Of a stretch of 64,000 bases of DNA, positions 8,697 to 17,591 are shown piece by piece (the first letter of the stretch is position 1; every line of letters begins with the position of its first letter). Made by a program: the position numbers and the translations under genes. This DNA comes from Bradyrhizobium ottawaense. Its GTDB lineage: Bacteria; Pseudomonadota; Alphaproteobacteria; Rhizobiales; Xanthobacteraceae. The stretch spans positions 434,001 to 498,000 of the forward strand of contig NZ_LT629693.1 in the NCBI RefSeq assembly GCF_900099825.1, read 5' to 3'. The notes under the pieces were generated by a model. It was not told the DNA's origin and made no database searches. It saw only the letters and a list, made by a program, of their open reading frames with translations.

Positions 8697-10448
8697 CTAG
8701 CCTTCGAACGCGTCCGCCGATGCGCGGCCGGCGCGCGCGACGAGCTCTTCGTCGGGCTCCGGCAATGCCTTGCCGTTGTCGCGAAAGCGGTTGGTGATGG
8801 GATAGCGGCGATCCCGGCCAAAGTTCTTTTGCGTCACCTTCACGCCCGGCGCGGCCTGGCGGCGCTTGTATTCGGCGACATTGAGCAGCCGGTCGATCCG
8901 CGTCACGACATCGGCCGGGAAACCGGCCGCGATGATCGCCGCCAGCGGCTCCTCGCGCTCGACCAGACGTTCGAGAATGCCGTCCAGCATGTCGTAAGGC
9001 GGCAGCGAATCCTGGTCGGTCTGGTTCTCGCGCAACTCCGCCGTCGGCGGCCGGATGATGATGTTGACCGGGATAACCTCGCCCGACGGCCCGAGCGCGC
9101 CGTCCGGCTTCCATTCGTTGCGCAGGCTCGAGAGCCGGAACACCTCGGTCTTGTAGATATCCTTGATCGGATTGTAGCCGCCGTTCATGTCGCCATAGAT
9201 GGTGGCGTAGCCGACCGACATTTCCGACTTGTTGCCTGTCGTGACCACCATGGCGCCGGTCTTGTTCGAAATCGCCATCAGCAGCGTGCCGCGGGTGCGC
9301 GCCTGCAGGTTTTCCTCGGTGATGTCGCGCGGCAGACCTGCGAACGGCACCGACAGAATCTTCTCAAAACCGTTGACGGCATCCGCGATCGGCAGCACCT
9401 CGTAGGGAAAGCCGAGCGCCTTGGCGAGCTTGGCGGCATCGTCGAGCGACACCTGGGCGGTGAAGCGGAACGGCAGCATCACGCCGCGGACCTTTTCGGC
9501 GCCGAGCGCATCGACCGCGATCGCCGCGCAAAGTGCGGAATCGATGCCGCCTGAGACGCCGAGCAACACGCCGGGAAATCCGTTCTTGCGGACGTAATCG
9601 CGCAAGCCGAGCACGCAGGCCGCGTAATCGCCCTTGTCGCCGTCGAGCAGCGGCGCGACCGGGCCTTTGCAGCGCCAGCCATCCGCGCCCTTGGTCCAGC
9701 GCAAGGTGGTGATGTTTTCCTCGAACGCCGGCAATTGGACCGCAACCGACAGATCGGCGTTCAGCGCGAACGAGGCGCCGTCGAACACCAATTCGTCCTG
9801 CCCGCCGATCTGGTTGAGATAGACCAGTGGCAAGCCGCTCTCGGTGACGCGTGCCACCGCGATCGACAGCCGCAGATCGTTCTTGTCGCGCGCATAGGGC
9901 GAGCCGTTCGGCACGACAAGGATTTCCGCGCCGGTCTCGGCCAGGCATTCGACGACGTTCTCGTATTCCTCCGACTCTTCGAGCCAGATGTCCTCGCAGA
10001 TGGGAACGCCGACCCGGATGCCGCGAACGGTGACCGGACCCGCGGCCGGACCGCGTGCGAACAGGCGCTTTTCGTCGAACACGCCGTAGTTCGGCAGGTT
10101 GGCCTTGAAGCGAAGGGCGGCGATACGGCCCTGATCGAGCAGCGCGCAGGCATTATAAAGTTTGCCGTCCTCGACCCAGGGGGTGCCGATCAGCACCGCC
10201 GGTCCGCCGCCGGCGGTCTCGCGCGCCAGCTCCTCGATCGCGGCGCGGCAGGCAGCCTGGAACGCGGGCTTCAGCACCAGATCTTCCGGCGGGTAACCGG
10301 TGATGAACAATTCCGGCAGCACCAGCAGGTCGGCGCCGTCGGCCTTGGCCTTGTCGCGCGCGGCGTGCGCCTTGGCGGCGTTGCCGGCAACGTCGCCGAC
10401 CGTCGGGTTCAACTGCGCCAGCGTGATCGTGAATGTCGTTTCGGTCAT
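8697..10448 (-). CDS. nadE: Glutamine-dependent NAD+ synthetase
   Basis: Converts deamido-NAD+ to NAD+ with ATP, using ammonia released from glutamine. At 583 residues it is the two-domain form. The N-terminal nitrilase-type glutaminase shows LPELFITGYPPEDL (Glu), LRFKANLPNYGVFDE (Lys) and GVPICEDIW (Cys). The C-terminal synthetase has the P-loop LGVSGGIDSAL near residue 300 and TTGNKSEMSVGYATIYGD. All catalytic residues are present. It converges on the DUF2865 gene. dgkA lies 44 bases upstream on the same strand. Confidence 0.95.
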   Translation of the reverse strand: MTETTFTITLAQLNPTVGDVAGNAAKAHAARDKAKADGADLLVLPELFITGYPPEDLVLKPAFQAACRAAIEELARETAGGGPAVLIGTPWVEDGKLYNACALLDQGRIAALRFKANLPNYGVFDEKRLFARGPAAGPVTVRGIRVGVPICEDIWLEESEEYENVVECLAETGAEILVVPNGSPYARDKNDLRLSIAVARVTESGLPLVYLNQIGGQDELVFDGASFALNADLSVAVQLPAFEENITTLRWTKGADGWRCKGPVAPLLDGDKGDYAACVLGLRDYVRKNGFPGVLLGVSGGIDSALCAAIAVDALGAEKVRGVMLPFRFTAQVSLDDAAKLAKALGFPYEVLPIADAVNGFEKILSVPFAGLPRDITEENLQARTRGTLLMAISNKTGAMVVTTGNKSEMSVGYATIYGDMNGGYNPIKDIYKTEVFRLSSLRNEWKPDGALGPSGEVIPVNIIIRPPTAELRENQTDQDSLPPYDMLDGILERLVEREEPLAAIIAAGFPADVVTRIDRLLNVAEYKRRQAAPGVKVTQKNFGRDRRYPITNRFRDNGKALPEPDEELVARAGRASADAFEG

Positions 10449-10492
10449 GAGCCGATGGTGCCTTGCACAAGAGCAAACTGCAAATGCTCGCT

Positions 10493-10846
10493 TTAGATCG
10501 CGCCCATGCGTTCGGCGAGGGCGAACAGCCAGAACCCGCCGGCCATCAGCAGCGCCACGCCGACCGCGGCCGATCCCATATCCTTGACCAGGCCGATCTG
10601 CGGATCGTGATCGGTGGTCAGGCGGTCGGAGAGCTTTTCGATCGCGGTGTTGAGCAGTTCCACCACCAGCACAAAAGCCACCGCCGCGACCAGTTCGAAC
10701 CGGCGCATCGCGGTGGCGCCGACCAGCCAGGCCAGCGGCAGCGACAGCGCCAGCGCAAACAGTTCCTCGCGGACAGCCTGCTCCGACCGGATCGCAAAGG
10801 CTAATCCGTTACGCGTGTTGACCGTGGCCCGCCAGATTCGCAGCAA
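10493..10846 (-). CDS. dgkA: Diacylglycerol kinase
   Basis: Small trimeric inner-membrane kinase that phosphorylates diacylglycerol, recycling lipid from periplasmic glucan modification. At 117 residues it has three predicted membrane helices and the family signature VVELLNTAIEKLSDR, with EL and NTAIE catalytic residues, preceded by the RSEQAVREEL surface helix. It lies 1 base downstream of the DAHP synthase stop, so the two are probably cotranscribed although functionally unrelated. Confidence 0.92.
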   Translation of the reverse strand: MLRIWRATVNTRNGLAFAIRSEQAVREELFALALSLPLAWLVGATAMRRFELVAAVAFVLVVELLNTAIEKLSDRLTTDHDPQIGLVKDMGSAAVGVALLMAGGFWLFALAERMGAI

Positions 10847-10847
10847 A

Positions 10848-12236
10848 TCAAAGTCCCGCTGCGGCCGGCATCGGCTTTTCCTTAGCCACGCGATCCTGCT
10901 TCAGCAGTTCGGCGATCAGGAAAGCCATGTCGATGGATTGTTCGGCGTTGAGGCGGGGATCGCAGACCGTGTGATAGCGGTCGTTGAGATCCTCGTCGGT
11001 GATGGCGCGCGCGCCGCCGATGCATTCGGTGACGTCCTGACCGGTCATCTCCAGATGCACGCCGCCGGCGTGGGTGCCTTCGGCGGCATGGATGGCGAAA
11101 AACGATTTCACTTCCGACAGCACGCGGTCGAACGGGCGGGTCTTGTAGCCCGACGTCGAGGTGATGGTGTTGCCGTGCATCGGATCGCACGACCAGACCA
11201 CGACGCGCCCTTCCCGCTGCACGGCGCGGATCAGCGGCGCCAGGTGATCGCCGACCTTGTCGGAGCCGAAGCGGTTGATCAGCGTCAGCCGTCCCGGCTC
11301 GTTGTCGGGATTGAGGATGTCGATCAGCTTCAGCAACTCGTCCGGCTTCAGCGACGGGCCGCATTTCAGGCCGATCGGGTTCTTGATGCCGCGGAAATAT
11401 TCGACATGGCCGTGGTCGAGCTGGCGGGTGCGGTCGCCGATCCAGATCATGTGGCCCGAGGTCGCGTACCAGTCGCCGGTGGTCGAGTCGACGCGGGTGA
11501 AGGCCTGCTCGTAGCCGAGCAGCAGCGCTTCATGGCTGGTGTAGAAATCGGTGGCGCGCAGTTCGGGATGACTTTCCAGATCGAGGCCGCAGGCCTGCAT
11601 GAAATTCAGCGCGTCCGAAATGCGATCAGCCAGTTCCTTGTAGCGGCGGGACTGCGGCGAGTCCTTGAGGAAGCCCAGCATCCACTGGTGCACGCTGCCG
11701 AGATTGGCGAAACCACCGGTCGCAAACGCGCGCAGCAGATTCAGCGTCGCCGCCGACTGCCGGTAGGCATCCAACTGCCGCTGCGGATCCGGAATGCGCG
11801 CTTCGGGCGTGAAGGCGATGTCGTTGATGATGTCGCCGCGATAGCTCGGCAGTTCGACGCCGCCAATCTTTTCGGTGTTCGACGAGCGCGGCTTTGCAAA
11901 TTGCCCGGCGATGCGGCCGACCTTCACCACCGGCAGCGCGCCGGCATAGGTCAGGACGACAGCCATCTGCAGCAGCACCCGGAAAAAATCGCGGATGTTG
12001 TTGGCGCCGTGCTCGGCAAAGCTCTCGGCGCAATCGCCGCCCTGCAGCAAAAAGGCCTCGCCGGCCGCGACGCGGCCTAACGATTTCTTCAGGTTGCGGG
12101 CCTCGCCGGCGAACACCAGCGGCGGAAACGTGGCCAACTGGGCCTCGACATCCGCCAATGCCTTGGCATCGGGATAATCGGGCATTTGCAGCACCGGCTT
12201 GGTGCGCCAGCTGTCGGGTGTCCACCGCTCGGACAT
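10848..12236 (-). CDS. aroG: Class II 3-deoxy-7-phosphoheptulonate (DAHP) synthase
   Basis: First enzyme of the shikimate pathway, joining phosphoenolpyruvate and erythrose 4-phosphate. The 462 residues match the plant/mycobacterial class II type. Landmarks are [19 protein letters not shown] at the start, [12 protein letters not shown] (metal Cys), [14 protein letters not shown], and [10 protein letters not shown] followed by [15 protein letters not shown]. No separate regulatory domain is present, as usual for this class. The gene symbol follows the mycobacterial class II enzyme; some annotators use aroF. Confidence 0.93.
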   Translation of the reverse strand: MSERWTPDSWRTKPVLQMPDYPDAKALADVEAQLATFPPLVFAGEARNLKKSLGRVAAGEAFLLQGGDCAESFAEHGANNIRDFFRVLLQMAVVLTYAGALPVVKVGRIAGQFAKPRSSNTEKIGGVELPSYRGDIINDIAFTPEARIPDPQRQLDAYRQSAATLNLLRAFATGGFANLGSVHQWMLGFLKDSPQSRRYKELADRISDALNFMQACGLDLESHPELRATDFYTSHEALLLGYEQAFTRVDSTTGDWYATSGHMIWIGDRTRQLDHGHVEYFRGIKNPIGLKCGPSLKPDELLKLIDILNPDNEPGRLTLINRFGSDKVGDHLAPLIRAVQREGRVVVWSCDPMHGNTITSTSGYKTRPFDRVLSEVKSFFAIHAAEGTHAGGVHLEMTGQDVTECIGGARAITDEDLNDRYHTVCDPRLNAEQSIDMAFLIAELLKQDRVAKEKPMPAAAGL

Positions 12237-12413
12237 GGGCGTTAACTCCTGAGCAAAAACCGCTACTTACCGGAAAGTCGCGAAGGGCCGCGTTATACAC
12301 AGGCCTTCTGCCGACCGCCAGCCAGATTTCCACCTGTTTCGTCAAGCCCTTGCGGGAAAAGCCGAATTCGCATTTGCTGTGGCGCTCGCAAGATACCTTA
12401 CGGAGGAGACGCG

Positions 12414-13316
12414 GTGGCCGATCCGGCTCAGGACGACGTCTTTGTCGATGATATCACGCTGCCGGCAGCCGATGGCTATCCGCTGGCGGCGACGCTGTTT
12501 CTGCCGCGCGGCGCCAAGCGCAATGCTGTCCTGATCAATTCGGCGACCGCGGTCCATCGCAAGCTTTATCGCGGCTTTGCCGGCTATCTCGCCAAGCGTG
12601 GCTGCGCGGTTCTGACCTACGACTATCGCGGCACCGGCGACAGCAGGCAGAAATCGCTGACCGGCTACAACCAGCCGAAGTCGCTGGTCGGCTTCAAGGC
12701 CTCGATGTCGGACTGGGCGGCGCAGGATATCACCGCCGCTGTGGCGTGGATGCGGCAACGCTATCACGGCATGCCGTTCGCCTATGTCGGGCACTCCTTC
12801 GGCGGCCAGGTGCTCGGGTTGCTGCCGAACAACACCGAGATTTCGCGCGCGCTCTTGATCGCAGCACAGGCCGGCTACTGGAAGCTGATGACGGCGCCGG
12901 AGCGCTACCGCGTCTATGCGCTGCTGAATTTCATCGGCCTGCCCCTCACCCGCGCGCTCGGCTACATGCCGGGTAAAGCGGGGCTCGGCATGGACCTGCC
13001 GAAGGATGCGTTCGTGCAATGGGTCTCCTGGGTGATGAGCCCGCGTTATCTGTTCGATTCCAAGCTCGAGGCGTTGCAGAACTTTCCGAACTACAAGGGT
13101 GCGTTGCGCGCGCAGTGCCTGTCCGACGATCCCTGGGCGACGCGGCCGGCGGTCGAGTTGCTGTGCTCGGGCTTCACCTCGATCAAGCCCGAGATCATCA
13201 CCGTGACGCCCGCCGACACCGGCGTCGCGTCGATCGGCCATATGGGCTTCTTCCGCGCCGAACACCGCGACACGCTGTGGCGCGGGGCGGCGGAATGGAT
13301 CCAGGCGGGGGAGTAG
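12414..13316 (+). CDS. Alpha/beta-fold hydrolase (COG4757-like)
   Basis: 300 residues from a GTG at 12414, preceded by a GGAGGAGA ribosome site. The fold is seen as DGYPLAATLFLPRG, VLTYDYRGTGDS, then the nucleophile elbow YVGHSFGGQVLG (Ser near residue 131). The likely catalytic His is near the C-terminus in ASIGHMGFFRAEH. Relatives are uncharacterised serine hydrolases or esterases, and the substrate is unknown. It is divergent from the DAHP synthase and stands alone; a 160-bp foldback repeat follows its stop. Confidence 0.82.
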   Translation: MADPAQDDVFVDDITLPAADGYPLAATLFLPRGAKRNAVLINSATAVHRKLYRGFAGYLAKRGCAVLTYDYRGTGDSRQKSLTGYNQPKSLVGFKASMSDWAAQDITAAVAWMRQRYHGMPFAYVGHSFGGQVLGLLPNNTEISRALLIAAQAGYWKLMTAPERYRVYALLNFIGLPLTRALGYMPGKAGLGMDLPKDAFVQWVSWVMSPRYLFDSKLEALQNFPNYKGALRAQCLSDDPWATRPAVELLCSGFTSIKPEIITVTPADTGVASIGHMGFFRAEHRDTLWRGAAEWIQAGE

Positions 13317-13347
13317 GCTCGCCGTCATTCAAGCGCCCTCTTCTTTC

Positions 13348-13507
13348 ACCCTCCCCTGGAGGGGGAGGGTCGACGCTCATGCAATGAGCGGCGGGGTGGG
13401 GTGACGGTCTCTCCTCGCGAGCAGTGCCCGAGTTGAGAGATCACCCCACCCCGTCTCACATTCCGCTGCGCTTCATGTGAGCCGACCCTCCCCCTCCAGG
13501 GGAGGGT
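13348..13507. repeat. Long foldback repeat
   Basis: The arms 13348-13372 and 13483-13507 are 25-bp reverse complements (core CCTCCCCTGGAGGGGGAGGG). Inner arms GGGGTGGGGTGA and TCACCCCACCCC also pair. It is a dispersed palindrome type common in Bradyrhizobium intergenic DNA. Confidence 0.85.
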
Positions 13508-13515
13508 AAGCGAAA

Positions 13516-13905
13516 TTGTTCTCGCGGCGCGATGCGCCCGAAGTTTTGAAAGAAAACCTTGCCCTCGAAATCAGAGGGCGCAGGGAAGACCGGGTGCGCG
13601 CTGCACCCGCGGTCTTGCGTGCGATAGTTGCAACAAAATGGTGCACGCAAGCATACAGGTTTGGCGGAAGCCTCCGGCCTTCCCTGCGCAATGGCTTTAC
13701 GGCTTATACGAGATCGTCCTGGTGACCCTGCTTTTTGTGACACCATCGCTCTCCGGCAGCGTTGGCTGCCCTCGAACTTGACGCCTGCATCGGGGCGTCG
13801 GACCCAAACGATTTCACCGTACGCAAAGGCCACGCTCGTCAGTCGTGACCCTGCGTCCACCGCATCTCTCCGCACGTCGTGACGATCGCGAGCGCCCCTT
13901 GTGTC
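13516..13905. repeat. Structured dispersed repeat / candidate structured RNA
   Basis: No protein gene is supported in these 390 bases, but strong nested pairing is visible. An 11-bp stem (13578-13588 with 13679-13689, GCGCAGGGAAG) closes a multi-branch. Inside it are GACC-GGGTGC pairing with GCACCC-GC-GGTC and the 9-bp stem CTTGCGTGC/GCACGCAAG (13614-13622 with 13643-13651). A 6-bp hairpin GCCCTC/GAGGGC lies just outside at 13561-13579. I remember similar sequence as a many-copy intergenic repeat in Bradyrhizobium genomes, but this is memory, not a search. The IS110 element begins at its right end. Confidence 0.5.
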
Positions 13906-13928
13906 GGCAAAAACTGGCAGAATGTGCG

Positions 13929-14086
13929 AACGGGCGGTTGAAGCAGAACCGCCCGTTGCTGGAACTGAGCCCGTAACGCCCCAAAGCGGCAGAGCCTGTA
14001 TGAGAGCGAGGGACAGCTCCGGTGTCTTCCTCAACCCGAACAGTTGCAAGGGCCGTTGAGCCCGTACCGAGCAAGGAAGGGAGTGG
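13929..14086 (+). ncRNA. Candidate IS110 bridge (guide) RNA
   Basis: The region directly upstream of the transposase starts with a perfect 11-bp hairpin (AACGGGCGGTT/AACCGCCCGTT at 13929-13939 and 13947-13957, 7-base loop). About 130 bases follow that can form two further imperfect stem-loops. This position and layout (5' hairpin, then two internal loops) is what is known for bridge RNAs of the IS110 subgroup. The target- and donor-binding loops have not been assigned here. Function is inferred from family. Confidence 0.5.
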
Positions 14087-15049
14087 ATGATGGCACAAAA
14101 TGGTCTCGTTGTCGTCGGCATCGATGTAGCAAAGGACAAGGTCGATGCGTGCATTCGCGAGTTGGCGCTGCGGCAGACGTATCCGAGCACTGCCCAGGGT
14201 CATCGCAAGCTGGTTGCCTGGCTTCGCAAGCACAAGGTGAACAGGGCGGTGATGGAGGCCAGCGGCGGCTATGAGCGCGATTGGGGGAAGGTGCTCCGTC
14301 TGGCCGGCATCGCCGTACGGATCGTCGACCCCAAGCGAGTCCGCAGCTTTGCGCAGTCGGCCGGACGCCTGGCCAAGAACGATACGATTGATGCAGAGAT
14401 GATCGCTTGGTTCGCAGAGACGTTCAGCGAGGCGCCGGGCCAAGTGCACGATGCCGCGCGCGAAGAGCTGCAGGCGCTGGTGAAAGCTCGTCTCAATCTG
14501 GTCGATCTCAAGATACGACTGGAAGCTCAAAACGAGCATGCTGCACCAGGACAGGCTCGGAAAGCGCGGACCCGTATCTTGAAGAGCTTGCTCGAGGAAA
14601 TTGCCAAGCTCGAAGTCGCGATCTCGGCCCAGGTCAGGGCCACACCTCATCTTGCCGAACGCGCCGAGATCGTCGAGAGCGTGCCAGGCTTTGCCGAAAC
14701 GAGCTCAGCGAACCTCATTGCTGGAATGCCGGAGCTTGGCCAAGTGAGCGACGAGATCGCCGCGGCGTTGTTAGGCGTTGCCCCTTATGACGATGATAGC
14801 GGAAAGCGCCGCGGCGAACGCCACATCAAGGGCGGCCGCCGTTGGGTCCGAAACGCCCTCTACATGCCGTGCCTCGGCGCGGCCACACAGAACAATCCTG
14901 TCTTCAAGGCCTACTATCAACGGCTACTTGCCAAGGGGAAGGAGCCGAAGGTTGCGCTCGTCGCCTGCATGCGAAAGCTGATCATCATCCTCAACACAAT
15001 GATCGCACGCCGGCAGAAATGGGATCCCAGCCGTTACGCACTGAATTGA
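14087..15049 (+). CDS. IS110-family transposase (DEDD recombinase)
   Basis: 320 residues (or 319 from the second ATG at 14090), a normal length. The N-terminal RuvC-like DEDD domain shows GIDVAKDKVDACI (first Asp), VMEASGGYE (Glu) and KNDTIDAEMIAWF (two Asp). The C-terminal Transposase_20 domain with the catalytic Ser region is seen in ESVPGFAETSSANLIAGMPE and GERHIKGGRRWVRNALYMPC. No frameshift or missing motif is visible, so the element may be active. A purine-rich GAAGGGAG ribosome site precedes the start. Confidence 0.93.
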   Translation: MMAQNGLVVVGIDVAKDKVDACIRELALRQTYPSTAQGHRKLVAWLRKHKVNRAVMEASGGYERDWGKVLRLAGIAVRIVDPKRVRSFAQSAGRLAKNDTIDAEMIAWFAETFSEAPGQVHDAAREELQALVKARLNLVDLKIRLEAQNEHAAPGQARKARTRILKSLLEEIAKLEVAISAQVRATPHLAERAEIVESVPGFAETSSANLIAGMPELGQVSDEIAAALLGVAPYDDDSGKRRGERHIKGGRRWVRNALYMPCLGAATQNNPVFKAYYQRLLAKGKEPKVALVACMRKLIIILNTMIARRQKWDPSRYALN

Positions 15050-15345
15050 GCGAGCGCACTTCACCGCGCTCGGTCCTCGACCGAGCGCATGCCTAGCCAA
15101 CAGACCGGGGAGCGGACGGCGTCAAGGCCGTAAGCCGCCGAAGGCGGGGGCGCGCCTCGCGCCAGCCTTGAGGCCAGCCGATCACCGGTCTACTTCAGCA
15201 CAGTTGCTCTGGTGGGACAGGATGGCGGGAGTCGTAAATCTGATTTGCGCGACGGCCCAAGCGGAATATTTTTGCGCGAAGGGCTGGACCAACATCTTGG
15301 GGTGATTTGCCCGTCGGGCAGTCTGCAGATCGTAGGTTGCTATTT

Positions 15346-15430
15346 CGTCATTGCGAGCGAAGCGAAGCAATCCATAGCGCGGCTTGCCGAAACATGGATT
15401 GCTTCGTCGCTGGCGCTCCTCGCAATGACG
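15346..15430. repeat. CGTCATTGCGAG palindromic repeat
   Basis: A foldback unit whose outer arms are CGTCATTGCGAG and CTCGCAATGACG, with inner arms GAAGCAATCCAT and ATGGATTGCTTC. It belongs to the same family as the copy interrupted by the IS481 element at 34.1-35.2 kb. The remainder of 15089-15345 holds the right flank of the IS110 element and nothing else I can support. Confidence 0.85.
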
Positions 15431-15444
15431 ATAAGCGCGAACGC

Positions 15445-16368
15445 CTAGGCCGGTTTCCCCATCACGTAGGGCTTCAGCATCGCATACATCGTGCCGTGGG
15501 TCGGCGTGGGCACGCCGAGTTCGCGGCCAAGCGCCACCACCTTGCCGCTGAGCCAGGGCAGCTCCAGCCGGTTGCCGCGGTCGAGATCGAGCGCCATCGA
15601 GGCCTTCATGGCCGGCGGCGCGTGGCCGATGAATTCGACGATCTTGCCCAGCGCATCGGCCGGCAGCGGCACGCCCCTGGCGCGGCCGACATCGATCACT
15701 TCCTGGAACGCCGCCAAGATCACCGGGCGAATATCCGGATCGTCGCGCAACTTGCCGATCGGCTGGCGCGTCGACGCCGTGATGCCGGCATTGCTGGCGA
15801 GCAGCACGAACTTCATCCAGAGTTCGGTGACGATCTGATCGCTCAGCGTGGCGTCGAAGCCGGCCTTCTGGCACAGCGCGAGGAAATCCTCGCCGCGCTG
15901 GGTGCGCGTGCCGTCGAGCTCGCCAAAAATCATGCGCATGAAGGTGCCGACCTGCGTGATGACGCCGGGCGCGGTGATCGAGGCGCTGATTTGCGCGACA
16001 CCGCCCATCACCGCCTTCGGGCCGAGGATCGGCAACAACCGCTCGGCGGCGTCGATGCCGTTCTGCAAAGGAATAACTGCCGTGTTCGGCCCGACCAGCG
16101 GCTTGATCGCCTCGCCCGCGCTTTCGACGTCCCACAATTTGACGCAGAACAGCACCACATCGACCGCGCCAATGCCTTTGGGATCGTCGGTCGCCTGCGT
16201 CGGCACCACATGGGTCTCGCCGCGGCCGCCCTGAATCTTCAAGCCAGCGCTTTTCATGGCCGCCAGATGCGCACCGCGCGCGATGAAGGTGACGTCGGCA
16301 CCCGCTTTCGCCAGCGCCGCACCAAATCCGCCTCCAACGCCGCCGGCGCCGACAACCGCAATACGCAT
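15445..16368 (-). CDS. panE: 2-dehydropantoate 2-reductase (ketopantoate reductase family)
   Basis: NADPH-dependent reduction of ketopantoate to pantoate in coenzyme A synthesis is the family role. The 307 residues open with the Rossmann motif MRIAVVGAGGVGGGFGAAL. PLQNGIDAAERL follows, then WMKFVLLASNAGITASTRQPIG in the C-terminal helical domain (catalytic Lys in the WMKF motif). Several paralogues exist in these bacteria, so the gene could act on another 2-oxo acid. It is flanked on both sides by palindromic repeats and stands alone. Confidence 0.85.
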   Translation of the reverse strand: MRIAVVGAGGVGGGFGAALAKAGADVTFIARGAHLAAMKSAGLKIQGGRGETHVVPTQATDDPKGIGAVDVVLFCVKLWDVESAGEAIKPLVGPNTAVIPLQNGIDAAERLLPILGPKAVMGGVAQISASITAPGVITQVGTFMRMIFGELDGTRTQRGEDFLALCQKAGFDATLSDQIVTELWMKFVLLASNAGITASTRQPIGKLRDDPDIRPVILAAFQEVIDVGRARGVPLPADALGKIVEFIGHAPPAMKASMALDLDRGNRLELPWLSGKVVALGRELGVPTPTHGTMYAMLKPYVMGKPA

Positions 16369-16390
16369 GACGTTTCCCTTAATTGGATGT

Positions 16391-16553
16391 GTAGGATGGG
16401 TGGAGCCACCGGGTCCGGCCTTCGGCCGGCCCGATGATAAACTCCGCGATACCCATCACCTGCCGCGCAAGTATCTGATGGGTATCGCTTCGCTCCACCC
16501 ATCACCTGCCGCGCAAGTATCTGATGGGTATCGCTTCGCTCCACCCATCCTAC
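16391..16553. repeat. Foldback repeat with internal 46-bp tandem duplication
   Basis: The outer arms GTAGGATGGGTGGAG (16391-16405) and its complement (16539-16553) enclose the unit. The stretch starting ACCCATCACCTGCCGCGCAA is present twice head to tail, at 16451-16496 and 16497-16542. It lies between panE and the hydroxyacyl-CoA dehydrogenase gene. Confidence 0.85.
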
Positions 16554-16565
16554 GAATGACGCAGA

Positions 16566-17417
16566 TTATTTCCCGTAACTATAAAACCCCTGCCCGGTCT
16601 TGCGGCCGAGATGGCCGGCGGCGACCATTTCCTTCAACAGCGGCGCCGGGCGGTATTTCGGATCGTTGAAGCCTTCGTAAAACACTTCCATCACCGACAG
16701 CATGGTGTCGAGCCCGATCATGTCGGCCAGCGCCAGCGGCCCGATCGGGTGGTTGCAGCCGAGCTTCATGCCGGCGTCGAGGTCCTCGGCGGTGGCAATG
16801 CCTTCCTGCAATGCGAAGATCGCCTCATTGATCATCGGGCACAGGATGCGGTTGACCGCAAAGCCCGGGCTGTTCTTCGCGGTAACCGCGACTTTGCCGA
16901 TGCGCTTGGCGAACTCGGCGGCCTTGGCGTGGGTGTCGTCGGAGGTCTGCAGGCCCCGGATCAATTCCAAGAGCGCCATCAGCGGCACCGGATTGAAGAA
17001 ATGCATGCCGATAAAGCGATCCGGCCGGTCGGTGGCGGCGGCGAGCTTTGTGATCGAGATCGACGAGGTGTTGGTCGCGAGCAAAGCCTGTGGCCGCAGC
17101 TTGGTGCAGAGGTCCTTGAGGATCTTGATCTTCAGATCCTCGTTCTCGGTCGCGGCCTCGATCACCAGATCGCAATCGGCGAGTTTGGCGCTGTCCGTCG
17201 TGGTGGCGATGCGCTTGAGCGCGGCCTGCCGGTCGGCGTCGGTCATCTTCTGCTTGTTGACCAGCCGCTCCAGGCTTCCGGTCACGACCGACATGCCCCG
17301 CGTCAGCGCGGCATCGGAAATATCGGTCATGGTCACCGACAACCCCGCCGCCGCGCAGACCTGCGCAATCCCGTTGCCCATCGTGCCCGCGCCGACGATA
17401 CCGATCTGCTCAATCAT
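16566..17417 (-). CDS. 3-hydroxybutyryl-CoA dehydrogenase
   Basis: NAD(P)-dependent oxidation of 3-hydroxyacyl-CoA, used in butyrate or polyhydroxybutyrate-linked metabolism and in aromatic degradation. There are 283 residues from ATG 17417. The Rossmann motif is IGIVGAGTMGNGIAQV, the catalytic region LATNTSSISITKLA with HFFNPVPLMALLEL (His), and the C-terminal dimer domain ends GRKTGQGFYSYGK. The frame stays open upstream to 17915, but only across DNA that codes for the cytochrome on the other strand, so the longer version is rejected. Confidence 0.92.
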   Translation of the reverse strand: MIEQIGIVGAGTMGNGIAQVCAAAGLSVTMTDISDAALTRGMSVVTGSLERLVNKQKMTDADRQAALKRIATTTDSAKLADCDLVIEAATENEDLKIKILKDLCTKLRPQALLATNTSSISITKLAAATDRPDRFIGMHFFNPVPLMALLELIRGLQTSDDTHAKAAEFAKRIGKVAVTAKNSPGFAVNRILCPMINEAIFALQEGIATAEDLDAGMKLGCNHPIGPLALADMIGLDTMLSVMEVFYEGFNDPKYRPAPLLKEMVAAGHLGRKTGQGFYSYGK

Positions 17418-17591
17418 GGTTTTGGTGACTCCGTTATCCCTGTGCTGACGGATAGCGTTAGCAGAGGGCGGCGGGGATCGGTAGTCTCTCGCGCTCTGTT
17501 CAAGCCGCCCGTTAGGGCCCATAAACGCGTCGGCCGGTTTTGACGCCATTTGCAAACCACGCGCGTTAGCGCGCACCGACAGGGTGAACGA

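Larger units (their letters stand above)
13910..15130 (+). mobile_element. IS110-family insertion sequence (approximate ends)
   Basis: It consists of a long structured left non-coding end, a DEDD transposase gene and a short right end. IS110 elements lack long terminal repeats and usually make no target duplication, so the ends are estimates. The left end lies after the structured repeat near 13.9 kb and the right end lies after the hairpin at 15066-15088. The layout (long 5' leader, short 3' end) matches the IS110 rather than the IS1111 subgroup. Confidence 0.75.

Noticed and set aside
16451..16542. Possible CRISPR-like tandem units
   Set aside because: Only two identical 46-bp copies directly abutting, with no spacers; a simple duplication inside a palindromic repeat.
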